From: CAYYOS01 sp964473355
Lineage (GTDB): Bacteria > Pseudomonadota > Gammaproteobacteria > Burkholderiales > REEB80
DNA length: 17,769 nucleotides
Assembly: GCA_964473355.1 (NCBI GenBank)
Contig: CAYYOS010000042.1
Span: 1 to 17,769, forward strand
Direction: 5' to 3'
In this document: positions 6,922 to 13,646 of the stretch, in pieces
Layout of the letters: the number at the start of each line of letters is the position of its first letter
Numbering within the stretch: position 1 is the stretch's first letter
Notes under the pieces: generated by a model
Told to the model about the DNA's origin: nothing
Databases searched by the model: none
The model's input: the letters and a program-made list of their open reading frames with translations, nothing else
Translations under genes and position numbers: made by a program

Positions 6922-8180
6922 TTCTGCGCGAGCCGCGATTTTGGCTGCGGCGGATACCGCGTGAAGTAGCGTTTAATGCCGGCAACGATGGCGCCCGCCA
7001 TTTTCTCTTGGTATTCCTCGTCGTTAAGCCGCGCTTCCTCTTCAGGGTTGCTGATGAATGCTGTTTCTACCAGGATAGAGGGGATATCCGGCGACTTTAA
7101 AACAGCGAACCCGGCTTGCTCCACCGCGGGTTTATGCAGCGTATTTATGCCACCTAACTCGGTTAACACGGATTTAGCGAGCTTTAAGCTGTCGTTGATA
7201 GTGGCCGTTTGGGATAAATCTAAAAGAGTTTTGGCAAGATAAGGGTCTTTGCCGTTGAGACTCACGCCGCCGATTAAATCCGATTCGTTTTCGCGCTGGG
7301 CCAGCCAGCGCGCCGCGGCGCTAGTTGCGCCCCGCTCGGAAAGCGCGAAAACCGACGAGCCACGCGCTTGTGGTTTGATAAACGCATCAGCGTGAATAGA
7401 CAAAAATAGATCGGCGTTCACTTTGCGCGCTTTTGCTACGCGACTATGCAGGGGGATAAAATAATCCGCATCGCGAATCAGCACGCCACGCATGTTGGGT
7501 TCTTGGTCCAATTGATTCTTTACCTTGCGAGCGATAGCTAAGGTCACGTGTTTTTCGTAGGTCCCTTGGGCGCCTTTGGCACCCGGGTCTTCTCCACCAT
7601 GTCCGGCATCCACGGCAATGATAGCTAAGCGCGTCACTTCCGGCGCCGGCTTTTTGCGGGGCTCGGTTTTATCCTCAGGCTTAAGCGGGATTTCTGGTTT
7701 GGGTTCTTCAATTGGCGGCAGCTGCCCGACCAAGCTCATCAAAGGGTCCACGGGATTCGCGGGATAAACGTCAACCACCAGACGGTGGCCATATTCGCCA
7801 TAGGGTTTTAAGGTAAAAACGCTGGGTTTAACCTCGGTTTTCAAATCCATCACAATCCGCACAATGCCAGGCTTAAAACGAGCGGCGCGAACGAGTTTAA
7901 TGTAAGGATCTAAGGAAGAAATTTTGCTGCTTATGGTGTAGAGATTGGTGTCTAAATCGACGTTTTCCAAGTCCAGCACCAAACGCTGTGGGTCGCTCAT
8001 TAAAAAGAATCGATGAGAAATTGCAGTGGGCGATTCTATCGTCAAACGCGTATATTCGTCCGCGGGCCATACACGCACCGAGCTTACCGTCACCTCGGCG
8101 ACGGCCCCGTGCGCCCATAAAGCGAACCACGCTATGAAGCAGCGCAGTAGAATTAATTGCCGGCGAGTTTGCTCAGGCAT
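6918..8180 (-). CDS. amiC: N-acetylmuramoyl-L-alanine amidase with AMIN domain (AmiB/AmiC type)
   Basis: A zinc amidase cutting the lactoyl-peptide bond of peptidoglycan, used in splitting the septum. The 420-residue protein has a signal peptide (cleavage after about residue 28, HGAVA). Its n-region TRRQLIL loosely resembles a Tat motif, and E. coli AmiC is Tat-exported. An AMIN domain follows (about 30-140), which targets such amidases to the envelope or septum, then a Pro/Glu/Lys-rich linker (150-182) and an Amidase_3 domain (184-408). Zinc and catalytic residues: His194 in AVDAGHGG, Glu209 in TYEKHV, His263 in SIHADAF, and Glu372 in LVETAFISN. The insert between His263 and Glu372 corresponds to the autoinhibitory helix region. 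It overlaps tsaE by 28 nt, so it is probably translated from the same mRNA. The symbol is tentative between amiB and amiC; tsaE-amiB is the E. coli order, but mutL does not follow here. Confidence 0.93.
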   Translation of the reverse strand: MPEQTRRQLILLRCFIAWFALWAHGAVAEVTVSSVRVWPADEYTRLTIESPTAISHRFFLMSDPQRLVLDLENVDLDTNLYTISSKISSLDPYIKLVRAARFKPGIVRIVMDLKTEVKPSVFTLKPYGEYGHRLVVDVYPANPVDPLMSLVGQLPPIEEPKPEIPLKPEDKTEPRKKPAPEVTRLAIIAVDAGHGGEDPGAKGAQGTYEKHVTLAIARKVKNQLDQEPNMRGVLIRDADYFIPLHSRVAKARKVNADLFLSIHADAFIKPQARGSSVFALSERGATSAAARWLAQRENESDLIGGVSLNGKDPYLAKTLLDLSQTATINDSLKLAKSVLTELGGINTLHKPAVEQAGFAVLKSPDIPSILVETAFISNPEEEARLNDEEYQEKMAGAIVAGIKRYFTRYPPQPKSRLAQN

Positions 8181-8614
8181 AGATCGCCAGATAAAGAATG
8201 AGCGCTCAACTTCGCAACACGCATGTCATTTTCCCATTTGAGTGTGATTGCAATATCCGCCGACGGAATCCCGCTGGCTTTTTCCGGCCATTCAACTAAG
8301 GTTACCGCTTCCGGCCCGAAGTATTGGCGAAAGCCCAAATCTTCCCACTCACGCACGTCCTTGAATCTATAAAAATCAAAGTGATATAAGTGTAACTTAG
8401 AAACTACATAAGATTCAAGTAAACTATAGGTTGGGCTTTTCACCAAGCCTACATAACCCAGCGCATGCAACAGCGCTTTCACCAGAAAAGTTTTGCCGCT
8501 GCCAAGTTCGCCGCTAAAATAAATGCGTAAACCCGGGTGTATAATGCCGGCCAAACGTGCCCCCAGCCTCACGCTGTCGGCTTCATTGATGAGCGTCACC
8601 TTAACTTCGTTCAC
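8153..8614 (-). CDS. tsaE: tRNA threonylcarbamoyladenosine biosynthesis ATPase TsaE
   Basis: TsaE is the small ATPase that works with TsaB and TsaD to make t6A37 in tRNAs reading ANN codons. The 153-residue product has Walker A GELGSGKT (35-42), the family motif KSPTYSL (59-65), HFDFYR with Asp80, and LVEWPEK with Glu108 and Trp109, all typical of the YjeE family. The length is usual. Translation starts at a GTG with AGAGG about 4 nt upstream. The gene is the first of a two-gene unit with the amidase and diverges from queG with only 20 bp between the start codons. Confidence 0.95.
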   Translation of the reverse strand: MNEVKVTLINEADSVRLGARLAGIIHPGLRIYFSGELGSGKTFLVKALLHALGYVGLVKSPTYSLLESYVVSKLHLYHFDFYRFKDVREWEDLGFRQYFGPEAVTLVEWPEKASGIPSADIAITLKWENDMRVAKLSAHSLSGDLCLSKLAGN

Positions 8615-8634
8615 TATGCCTCTTATGTCCCCTC

Positions 8635-9744
8635 ATGGATTTTTACCAACTAGCGATCGCGATTAAAACCTGGGGAGCGGAGCTCGGGTTCCAGGCGGTG
8701 GGTATCAGCGATACTGACCTTAGCCCTGTTGAGCCCATGTTGCTCGCCTGGCTGTCGGCGGGTGCTCACGGTGATATGGATTATATGGCAATTCACGGTA
8801 CTAAACGCGCCCGGCCTGCCGAACTTGTCCCGGGCACGTTGCGCGTTATCTCGGTGCGTCTAAATTATTTGCCTCCCACAGCCCGGGATAGCTGGGAAGT
8901 GTTAAGGGATGCCGACAAAGCGTTCATTTCTCGATACGCGCTCGGCCGTGACTATCACCGCGTCTTAAGAAAAAAATTGCAAAATCTTGCTGATAAAATT
9001 CAAAGCGAAATTGGCCCATTTGCATTTCGCGCTTTCGCCGATAGCGCACCGGTTATGGAAGTCGCCCTAGCAGAAAAAGCCGGCCTAGGCTGGCGCGGTA
9101 AGCATACTTTATTGCTAAGCCAGGATGTGGGCTCATGGTTTTTTCTGGGTGAACTTTATACCGACTTACCCTTGCCTACCGATCAACCGATTTTAGAACA
9201 TTGCGGGACTTGCCAAAAATGTTTGGATGTTTGCCCGACTCAGGCGATTACCGCACCTTATAAATTAGACGCGCGACGCTGCATTTCTTATTTAACAATC
9301 GAACACAAAGGCAGTATCCCAGAAGATTTACGGCCTTTGATCGGTAATCGCGTTTACGGATGCGACGACTGCCAACTGGTTTGCCCGTGGAATAAGTTTG
9401 CGCAAGTAACGAATAGTCCAGACTTTCATGTACGTAATGGCTTAGATGATGTGGAGTTGGTTCCCTTATTCACGCTTGGCGAGGCGGAGTTCGAAGCGCT
9501 TTTTGCCGGTAGCCCGATAAAACGCATCGGCTATTTACGCTGGCTACGTAATCTGGCAATAGGGCTGGGAAACGCGCCGCCGAGCGCTGAGGCGATAACC
9601 GCGTTGCGGCACCGAGCTAACCACCCTTCTGCCTTGGTGCGCGAGCACGTGGCGTGGGCGTTAGCGCGCCAGCTTGGTACGAAGAACAGCGCTACACAGG
9701 GGGAAAGCCTTGTTTCTCCAGGCGCGACTAATCAGGGCACTTAG
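8635..9744 (+). CDS. queG: Epoxyqueuosine reductase QueG
   Basis: A cobalamin- and Fe-S-dependent enzyme that reduces epoxyqueuosine to queuosine at tRNA position 34. The 369-residue protein contains the QueG N-terminal domain with the probable catalytic Asp136 in FADSAPVMEVALAEKAGLGW, two 4Fe-4S motifs (Cys190, 193, 196 and 200 in CGTCQKCLDVCP; Cys216 and Cys243, 246, 250 in CDDCQLVCPWNK), and a C-terminal HEAT-like part ending in WALARQLG. All eight cluster cysteines are present. Adjacency to tsaE is common in proteobacteria. No Shine-Dalgarno sequence is visible before the ATG, and no promoter is obvious in the 20-bp gap, so signals probably lie inside tsaE. The end overlaps the convergent lysR gene by 4 nt; the last 20 or so residues (TQGESLVSPGATNQGT) look like an unconserved tail. 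Confidence 0.96.
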   Translation: MDFYQLAIAIKTWGAELGFQAVGISDTDLSPVEPMLLAWLSAGAHGDMDYMAIHGTKRARPAELVPGTLRVISVRLNYLPPTARDSWEVLRDADKAFISRYALGRDYHRVLRKKLQNLADKIQSEIGPFAFRAFADSAPVMEVALAEKAGLGWRGKHTLLLSQDVGSWFFLGELYTDLPLPTDQPILEHCGTCQKCLDVCPTQAITAPYKLDARRCISYLTIEHKGSIPEDLRPLIGNRVYGCDDCQLVCPWNKFAQVTNSPDFHVRNGLDDVELVPLFTLGEAEFEALFAGSPIKRIGYLRWLRNLAIGLGNAPPSAEAITALRHRANHPSALVREHVAWALARQLGTKNSATQGESLVSPGATNQGT

Positions 9745-10658
9745 GTTACGCTTACGCTGTGGCGCCATGGCGCATGCGCGAATTGCTGGAGCAAAAAATC
9801 CAACATGGCGCTAACCCGTGTTGTTTTATGTTGTTTATGTAGATATACGGCGTGTAACGGCAGCGGCTCAGGTAAATGCCGGTCGCTTAATAATGGGATT
9901 AACTTGCCCTTACGAATTTCCTCGCCCACGATATTGTCACCCAAACGGATAATTCCGGCTCCCATTAAGCCTAACTGCAGTACCGTTTCTGCATTATTTG
10001 CCGTAATACTTCCCGATACTTCGATTACTTTAGGGCCTTTCGGGCCGCTAAATGGCCATCGATGAAGCGCAGCGCCGCTACGCAGAACAATGCAATTGTG
10101 GCGTACCAGCTCCCGAGGTTCTTGGGGAATGCCGTATTGAGACAAATAGGCGGGTGCCGCACAAATTAATCGCTGTAAATCGCAGATTTTGTGTGCTCGC
10201 AAAGCCGAGTTGCGCAATGCCCCGGTACGAATAGCGATATCGGTTTGTTCTTTGATTATGTCAACGAGACGGTCCGTGACATTGAGTTCGATTTGTATGT
10301 CCGGATACAGCGCCTGGAACCTGGGAAGAGCGGGTACGAATTGGTGTAAACCAAATGCAACGCCTACTGTAATGCGCAGCAGGCCGCGAGGTCGGGCTTG
10401 AAGCTGTGAAACTTCGATTTCCGCGTCGCGCATTTCTTCTAAAATCCCCTTGCTACGAGTAAAAAATGTAGCTCCCTCGGCGGTTAAGTTAAGTCTGCGG
10501 GTGCTACGGTTAAGTAACCTCACTGCCAAGCGCTCCTCAAGGCGGGAAACCAGTTTAGAAACAGCCGATGGACTAAGATTTAAGTCTCTTGCGGCTACAG
10601 AAAAACCCCCCAGTTCTACCGCCCTCACAAAAGCCAACAATTCCGTTGAGCTGATCAT
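9741..10658 (-). CDS. LysR-type transcriptional regulator
   Basis: A 305-residue DNA-binding regulator. Residues 1-60 form the winged helix-turn-helix (LLAFVRAVELGGFSVAARDL then NLSPSAVSKLVSRLEERLAV), and residues about 88-295 the periplasmic-binding-like effector domain. The LLNRSTRRLNLTAEG wing and the GLLRITVGVAFG start of the effector domain place it in the large AaeR/DsdC-like subgroup. The inducer is unknown. It diverges from a 62-residue protein gene across a 114-bp gap that contains its near-consensus promoter. LysR regulators often control the divergent gene and themselves, so that small gene (and perhaps arfB) is the first target candidate; this is inference. A possible G-rich ribosome-binding site (AGGGTGAG) precedes the ATG. 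Confidence 0.93.
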   Translation of the reverse strand: MISSTELLAFVRAVELGGFSVAARDLNLSPSAVSKLVSRLEERLAVRLLNRSTRRLNLTAEGATFFTRSKGILEEMRDAEIEVSQLQARPRGLLRITVGVAFGLHQFVPALPRFQALYPDIQIELNVTDRLVDIIKEQTDIAIRTGALRNSALRAHKICDLQRLICAAPAYLSQYGIPQEPRELVRHNCIVLRSGAALHRWPFSGPKGPKVIEVSGSITANNAETVLQLGLMGAGIIRLGDNIVGEEIRKGKLIPLLSDRHLPEPLPLHAVYLHKQHKTTRVSAMLDFLLQQFAHAPWRHSVSVT

Positions 10659-10690
10659 GGTCTCACCCTATTTATGACAATTTTTCACAA

Positions 10691-10718
10691 ATTATATGCC
10701 AATAGTTGGGATTATCAA
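10691..10718 (-). promoter_or_regulatory. Near-consensus sigma70 promoter of the lysR gene
   Basis: On the minus strand, TTGATA (-35, plus-strand 10713-10718) and TATAAT (-10, plus-strand 10691-10696) are separated by 16 bp, 11 of 12 consensus bases. The predicted start is near 10684, giving a leader of about 25 nt before the ATG at 10658. It is the best promoter in the window and the regulator could be well expressed from it unless it represses itself. Confidence 0.7.
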
Positions 10719-10772
10719 TCTGCGTTACTTAAGTTATGGTTGGTACATATCGTTCAGTTAAGGGAGCTTGCT

Positions 10773-10961
10773 ATGCAAGGTAATCGCATTGACAGATACG
10801 CACACCGCTTGCGCTCCAAAATACTCAAACGTCTGGTCAAACGTCTTACAATTAAACTTGGATTTTCCCTGCAGGAATTTTTGCGCCGCCCTGACTATAA
10901 GCAATGCCTGAACGCGCGGGGATTTTGGGATAAACAGCAGCGTGCGAGGTTAGACAAATAA
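10773..10961 (+). CDS. Small basic hypothetical protein
   Basis: I do not recognise this 62-residue protein, which starts MQGNRIDRYAHRLRSKILKR. It is strongly basic (many Arg and Lys, few acidic residues), predicted helical, without a membrane segment, Cys pair or known motif; the end reads KQCLNARGFWDKQQRARLDK. The start was chosen because AGGGAG lies 6 nt upstream of this ATG. An upstream in-frame ATG at 10674 would give 95 residues but would run across the lysR promoter and lacks a ribosome-binding site. It is divergent from lysR and precedes arfB by 51 bp on the same strand. The charge suggests nucleic-acid or ribosome contact, which is only a guess. Confidence 0.6.
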   Translation: MQGNRIDRYAHRLRSKILKRLVKRLTIKLGFSLQEFLRRPDYKQCLNARGFWDKQQRARLDK

Positions 10962-10978
10962 TCTGCTCAAGTCCATAG

Positions 10979-10987
10979 TGTTATTAT
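10979..10987 (+). promoter_or_regulatory. Extended -10 promoter candidate for arfB
   Basis: TGTTATTAT is an extended -10 (TGn plus TATTAT, 5 of 6). Transcription would begin near 10994. This puts the ATG at 10986 before the transcript start and supports the ATG at 11013 as the arfB start, with a leader of about 19 nt. No -35 match is seen. Confidence 0.35.
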
Positions 10988-11012
10988 GGCGCATGATTTT
11001 TATTGCCTATTC

Positions 11013-11438
11013 ATGATACATGTAACGCGCTCCCTCGTTATTGACGAAGCTGAAATCGAAGAGAATTTTATTCGCGCTTCCGGTCCCGGTGGCCAAAACG
11101 TGAATAAGGTTTCCTCTGCCGTGCAGCTACGTTTTAACGTTAAACATTCTCCTTCTTTGCCCGAGGATGTACGCACACGCTTGGCGGCGCTGGCGGGCAG
11201 GCGCTTAACGAATGATGGGATGCTGATAATCGATGCTCGGCGTCATCGTACCCAGAACCGTAATCGCGAAGACGCGCGGCAACGCTTGATCAATTTGATA
11301 CGCTTGGCGGCGCACAAGCCCCCTCAACGCGTTAAAACGCGGCCGAGCGCGGCCGCGAAAGAGCGGCGTTTACAAACGAAGCAACAACGAGGTGCAGTAA
11401 AACGCCAGCGAAGTGCGGTGGGAAATGAGGCCGATTAA
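11013..11438 (+). CDS. arfB: Alternative ribosome-rescue factor ArfB (GGQ peptidyl-tRNA hydrolase)
   Basis: ArfB enters stalled ribosomes without a stop codon and hydrolyses peptidyl-tRNA through its GGQ motif, backing up the tmRNA/SmpB route. The 141-residue product has GPGGQNVNKVSSAVQLRFNV (GGQ at 26-28) and a basic C-terminal tail (KERRLQTKQQRGAVKRQRSA) that binds the empty mRNA channel; this tail separates ArfB from release factors RF1 and RF2. The start MIHVTRSLVI aligns with E. coli ArfB MIVISRHVAI; an upstream in-frame ATG at 10986 is less likely because it falls inside a -10 candidate. There is no clear Shine-Dalgarno sequence. Its 3' end is 21 bp from the convergent end of the Sel1 gene, and a terminator candidate extends into that gene. 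Confidence 0.94.
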   Translation: MIHVTRSLVIDEAEIEENFIRASGPGGQNVNKVSSAVQLRFNVKHSPSLPEDVRTRLAALAGRRLTNDGMLIIDARRHRTQNRNREDARQRLINLIRLAAHKPPQRVKTRPSAAAKERRLQTKQQRGAVKRQRSAVGNEAD

Positions 11439-11459
11439 ACGCAAGCGTTACACTGAAAA

Positions 11460-12326
11460 TCAGGGGTCGGCCGGCAATACGCCGGCGGCACGATTTTTTT
11501 TCTCGAAGGGTTCTTTTAAAGTCGTCACTGCAAAGCTATTTGCAGTACTATTTTGGCTGACTAGGGCAGCCCTGGTGTTTAGATTAGCGCTCGCGGCACC
11601 CGGAGGCGTCCATGCTTTGGCTTCTTTTTGCGCATCGCTAATTTGCATAGGCGTCATGGATAACATGACCATATCTCGCGCCTCCGCCGCACGAGGATGT
11701 GCTTTAGCGGCAGCTAAGTTAAACCAAAAATAGGCTTTGGTATTATCTAATGGTATGCCCTGACCGGTACGATACATCAGGCCTAAGTTATACTGCCCAT
11801 TAGCATTGTCCTGCATAGCGGCTTTCTCAAACCATTTTACGGCCTCCGAAAAATTTTGTAGCGTGCCTCGACCCGCCTTATATGCCAGCCCTAGGTGGAA
11901 TTGTGCCTCCGCGTGATTTTTCTCTGCCGCAACGCGGAACCATTTCGCAGATTCAATCGAATTTTCCAGGACTCCGCGGCCTTCCTTATAAATCATTGCC
12001 AACTGATATGCGGCCTCCGGGTCGCCTTTTTTAGCAAGCGGCAGCAGCGTTTTTTCGCTGTCTTGGGTAAACAACTCCACGCTGCTGATAGCGCGGGTGT
12101 TGGACACCTGATAAATTAATGCCCCAACCGCAAAGCCGAGAAGTAGTACGGTGACGGTTAAGGCCGTGCGATATTTCACCCGCGAGCTTATTTTCCATAA
12201 GCGATGCCCGCAAGCTTCGCAACGATAAGGCGACATAAATAAATTGCGTACGGACTGGTCAGATTTATTACGTACCGCTCTTCGTAAGGCGGCTTTATGA
12301 CATTCCGGGCAGGTAGGCTGATTCAT
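11460..12326 (-). CDS. Membrane-anchored zinc-ribbon and Sel1-repeat protein
   Basis: A 288-residue protein with a clear mosaic. Residues 1-41 form a zinc ribbon (Cys6, Cys9, Cys36, Cys39 in CPECH and CEACG). One membrane helix lies at about 53-73 (TALTVTVLLLGFAVGALIYQ). Residues 105-215 hold three to four Sel1-type repeats (AYQLAMIYKEGRGV, AQFHLGLAYKAGRGT, GQYNLGLMYRTGQGI, each followed by a KWF or YFWFNLAA helix). The zinc ribbon should be cytoplasmic and the repeats periplasmic. Sel1 repeats are protein-binding scaffolds and give no enzymatic activity. The tail (TPPGAASANLNTRAALVSQN) is low-complexity. No Shine-Dalgarno sequence is visible before the ATG. The gene stands alone between arfB and the divergent 349-residue protein. 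Function unknown; an envelope assembly or stress role is a guess. Confidence 0.85.
   Translation of the reverse strand: MNQPTCPECHKAALRRAVRNKSDQSVRNLFMSPYRCEACGHRLWKISSRVKYRTALTVTVLLLGFAVGALIYQVSNTRAISSVELFTQDSEKTLLPLAKKGDPEAAYQLAMIYKEGRGVLENSIESAKWFRVAAEKNHAEAQFHLGLAYKAGRGTLQNFSEAVKWFEKAAMQDNANGQYNLGLMYRTGQGIPLDNTKAYFWFNLAAAKAHPRAAEARDMVMLSMTPMQISDAQKEAKAWTPPGAASANLNTRAALVSQNSTANSFAVTTLKEPFEKKNRAAGVLPADP
11467..11501 (+). terminator. Candidate intrinsic terminator of arfB inside the convergent gene
   Basis: The plus strand has GCCGGC (11470-11475), a 5-nt loop AATAC, then GCCGGC (11481-11486). The outer bases TCG (11467-11469) and CGA (11491-11493) can extend the stem around a GGCA bulge, and eight T residues follow at 11494-11501. 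The hairpin plus T-run fits Rho-independent termination of arfB. On the other strand the same bases encode the last codons of the Sel1 protein, its EKKNRAA stretch. Confidence 0.5.
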
Positions 12327-12406
12327 CGTAACTTTGAGCTGGTAATCCCGAATAAATTTAACTAACGGGCTTAAACCTAGTCATCTTATTTCCTATGAAA
12401 GCGTCA

Positions 12407-12437
12407 TTGAATCTAGTGAGGTCCGGCAGATTATATA
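12407..12437 (+). promoter_or_regulatory. Weak promoter candidate for the 349-residue protein gene
   Basis: TTGAAT (12407-12412) is followed by an AT-rich TTATATAAC (12431-12439). The spacing is 18-19 bp depending on the -10 register, so the match is loose. It would give a leader of about 115 nt before the ATG at 12563. The 236-bp divergent gap 12327-12562, the longest gene-free stretch in the window, holds nothing else convincing; a 27-codon frame at 12466-12549 has no ribosome-binding site. Confidence 0.25.
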
Positions 12438-12562
12438 ACCTAAAGCATGATATGCGCTTAAAAATATGTTCATCTTTCTAGTCAAACCTGGTCGCAAAGA
12501 GCGCCATAAATTTGCACGCATGGCCGATAACGTGCTAAAAATAGAGTAAGGAGCGAAAAGTT

Positions 12563-13612
12563 ATGCGAGATTTGCACTATCTAGTTGAAACGGTTCAGAA
12601 AAATTGTGATATTACGGACGCGCGCTACGCCCGCGACATGACTATGTGCATTTATTTGTTAGGCATGCGCCAGTATTATCGCTGGGAACATGACGTTCCC
12701 TATTCACTTAACCTTCCCAAAGAGGAATTGGGAGCGTGGTTGAGTGAGCGAGAGAATCTCTGGAACACCATGGAATCCAGCGATTTTGCACCATTGCCGA
12801 TGGCACCTGACATGTTGGATCCTTTTGACAGCGAAGCCGCAAACCGCACCTTAGTTCCTCAGGGTTACGTATATAGTGCCGGCCTGGGTCGATTCCGGCG
12901 ACCCCATTTTTTTCTCGGTAATTTGCTGCGGGTAGAAACCCGCGCTGGATTTACCATTTTGGTTTCCGGGTGCGAGTATGCCCGGGACTTGATTGCCCCA
13001 CCCGCGGTATTACAAAACCGTACGATTTTTTTGCGCCGGGAATCAGTGCGCCGTTTCCTTTGGGAAAAGTATGAAGAATGGCAATGGCGTCAGAAAAATG
13101 AAACCTTAAGTCGCGCTTTTGGTTGTTATGATTTCCTGGGTGATCCGGATGCGGCGTTAGAGCAGATGACCGACGTCGAGAGCGAGGCCATGATTCTCCA
13201 CGAGCTGGGCGAGGGCATGGCTGGGGACCTCTTGGGCGAGCCCTGGAATGCCATGCGCTTGGCCCTTTCTAGTCGCAGCGTCGAAGTGGTGGCGCGCGCC
13301 GTGCGCGATCATTTGGCTGACTGTATTTCGACTCTTCCTTCGTTACTGGAAAATAACGCCGACAGTTCGTTGTACTTTTATTTTGCCAATTTTGATGGCA
13401 TGCGCAAAGAACTTTTTCCGCGATTGCGCTTGGCCTACGATGCCTGGGTTGCCACGGGAAATAAAACCTCCTTAGCTGACGCCGTGCTGGCCGGAAAACT
13501 ACACTGGGCTAAGGTCGCGGATCGGTTGATTAGCTCTTGTGAAAACGCAAACGATTGTGAAACAGCACTTAAAGAATTACTCAAAAATCATTTCAACGAA
13601 TTTAAACTTTAG
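12563..13612 (+). CDS. Uncharacterised protein, possibly Sfum_1244-like
   Basis: A soluble 349-residue protein with no signal peptide. It begins MRDLHYLVETVQKNCDITDA and shows YARDMTMCIYLLGMRQYYRW, a pattern I associate with the uncharacterised Sfum_1244-type family; this recall is not certain. Residues 206-224 read ESEAMILHELGEGMAGDLL; the HELGE at 213-217 resembles half a zinc-hydrolase motif (HExxE rather than HExxH), followed by helical sequence. The middle (about 98-158) looks like beta-strands (GYVYSAGLGRFRRPHFFLGN). Several Trp/Tyr-rich helices occur (WEKYEEWQWRQK). AAGGAG lies 9 nt before the ATG, a good ribosome-binding site. It converges with the GH57 unit. No function is assigned; a ferritin- or haem-oxygenase-like metal-binding helical protein or an atypical metallopeptidase are possibilities without proof. 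Confidence 0.8.
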   Translation: MRDLHYLVETVQKNCDITDARYARDMTMCIYLLGMRQYYRWEHDVPYSLNLPKEELGAWLSERENLWNTMESSDFAPLPMAPDMLDPFDSEAANRTLVPQGYVYSAGLGRFRRPHFFLGNLLRVETRAGFTILVSGCEYARDLIAPPAVLQNRTIFLRRESVRRFLWEKYEEWQWRQKNETLSRAFGCYDFLGDPDAALEQMTDVESEAMILHELGEGMAGDLLGEPWNAMRLALSSRSVEVVARAVRDHLADCISTLPSLLENNADSSLYFYFANFDGMRKELFPRLRLAYDAWVATGNKTSLADAVLAGKLHWAKVADRLISSCENANDCETALKELLKNHFNEFKL

Positions 13613-13615
13613 CGG

Positions 13616-13637
13616 GCGGTTTGTTAAACTAAACCGC
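13616..13637. terminator. Bidirectional terminator-like hairpin
   Basis: GCGGTTT (13616-13622) and AAACCGC (13631-13637) form a perfect 7-bp stem with an 8-nt loop in the 34-bp gap between two convergent genes. Position and symmetry suggest a shared terminator, but neither strand has a strong U-tract right after the stem, so efficiency is doubtful. Confidence 0.4.
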
Positions 13638-13646
13638 TGCAATTAA

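Noticed and set aside
10674..10772. Longer 95-residue version of the small basic protein
   Set aside because: The extension crosses the lysR promoter, has no ribosome-binding site and differs in composition from the basic core; the ATG at 10773 has a good AGGGAG.
9741..10961. LysR gene as a sign of a catabolic or resistance operon
   Set aside because: The divergent gene is a small unknown protein and arfB follows; no enzyme or transporter genes of such an operon are present.
10986..11012. Longer arfB start giving 150 residues
   Set aside because: The ATG overlaps an extended -10 candidate, and family alignment places the start at MIHVTRSL.
12466..12549. 27-codon frame (starting MFIFLVKPGRKERHKF) ending 14 nt before the 349-residue gene
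   Set aside because: A leader peptide was considered, but there is no ribosome-binding site, no run of one regulatory codon and no attenuator hairpin.
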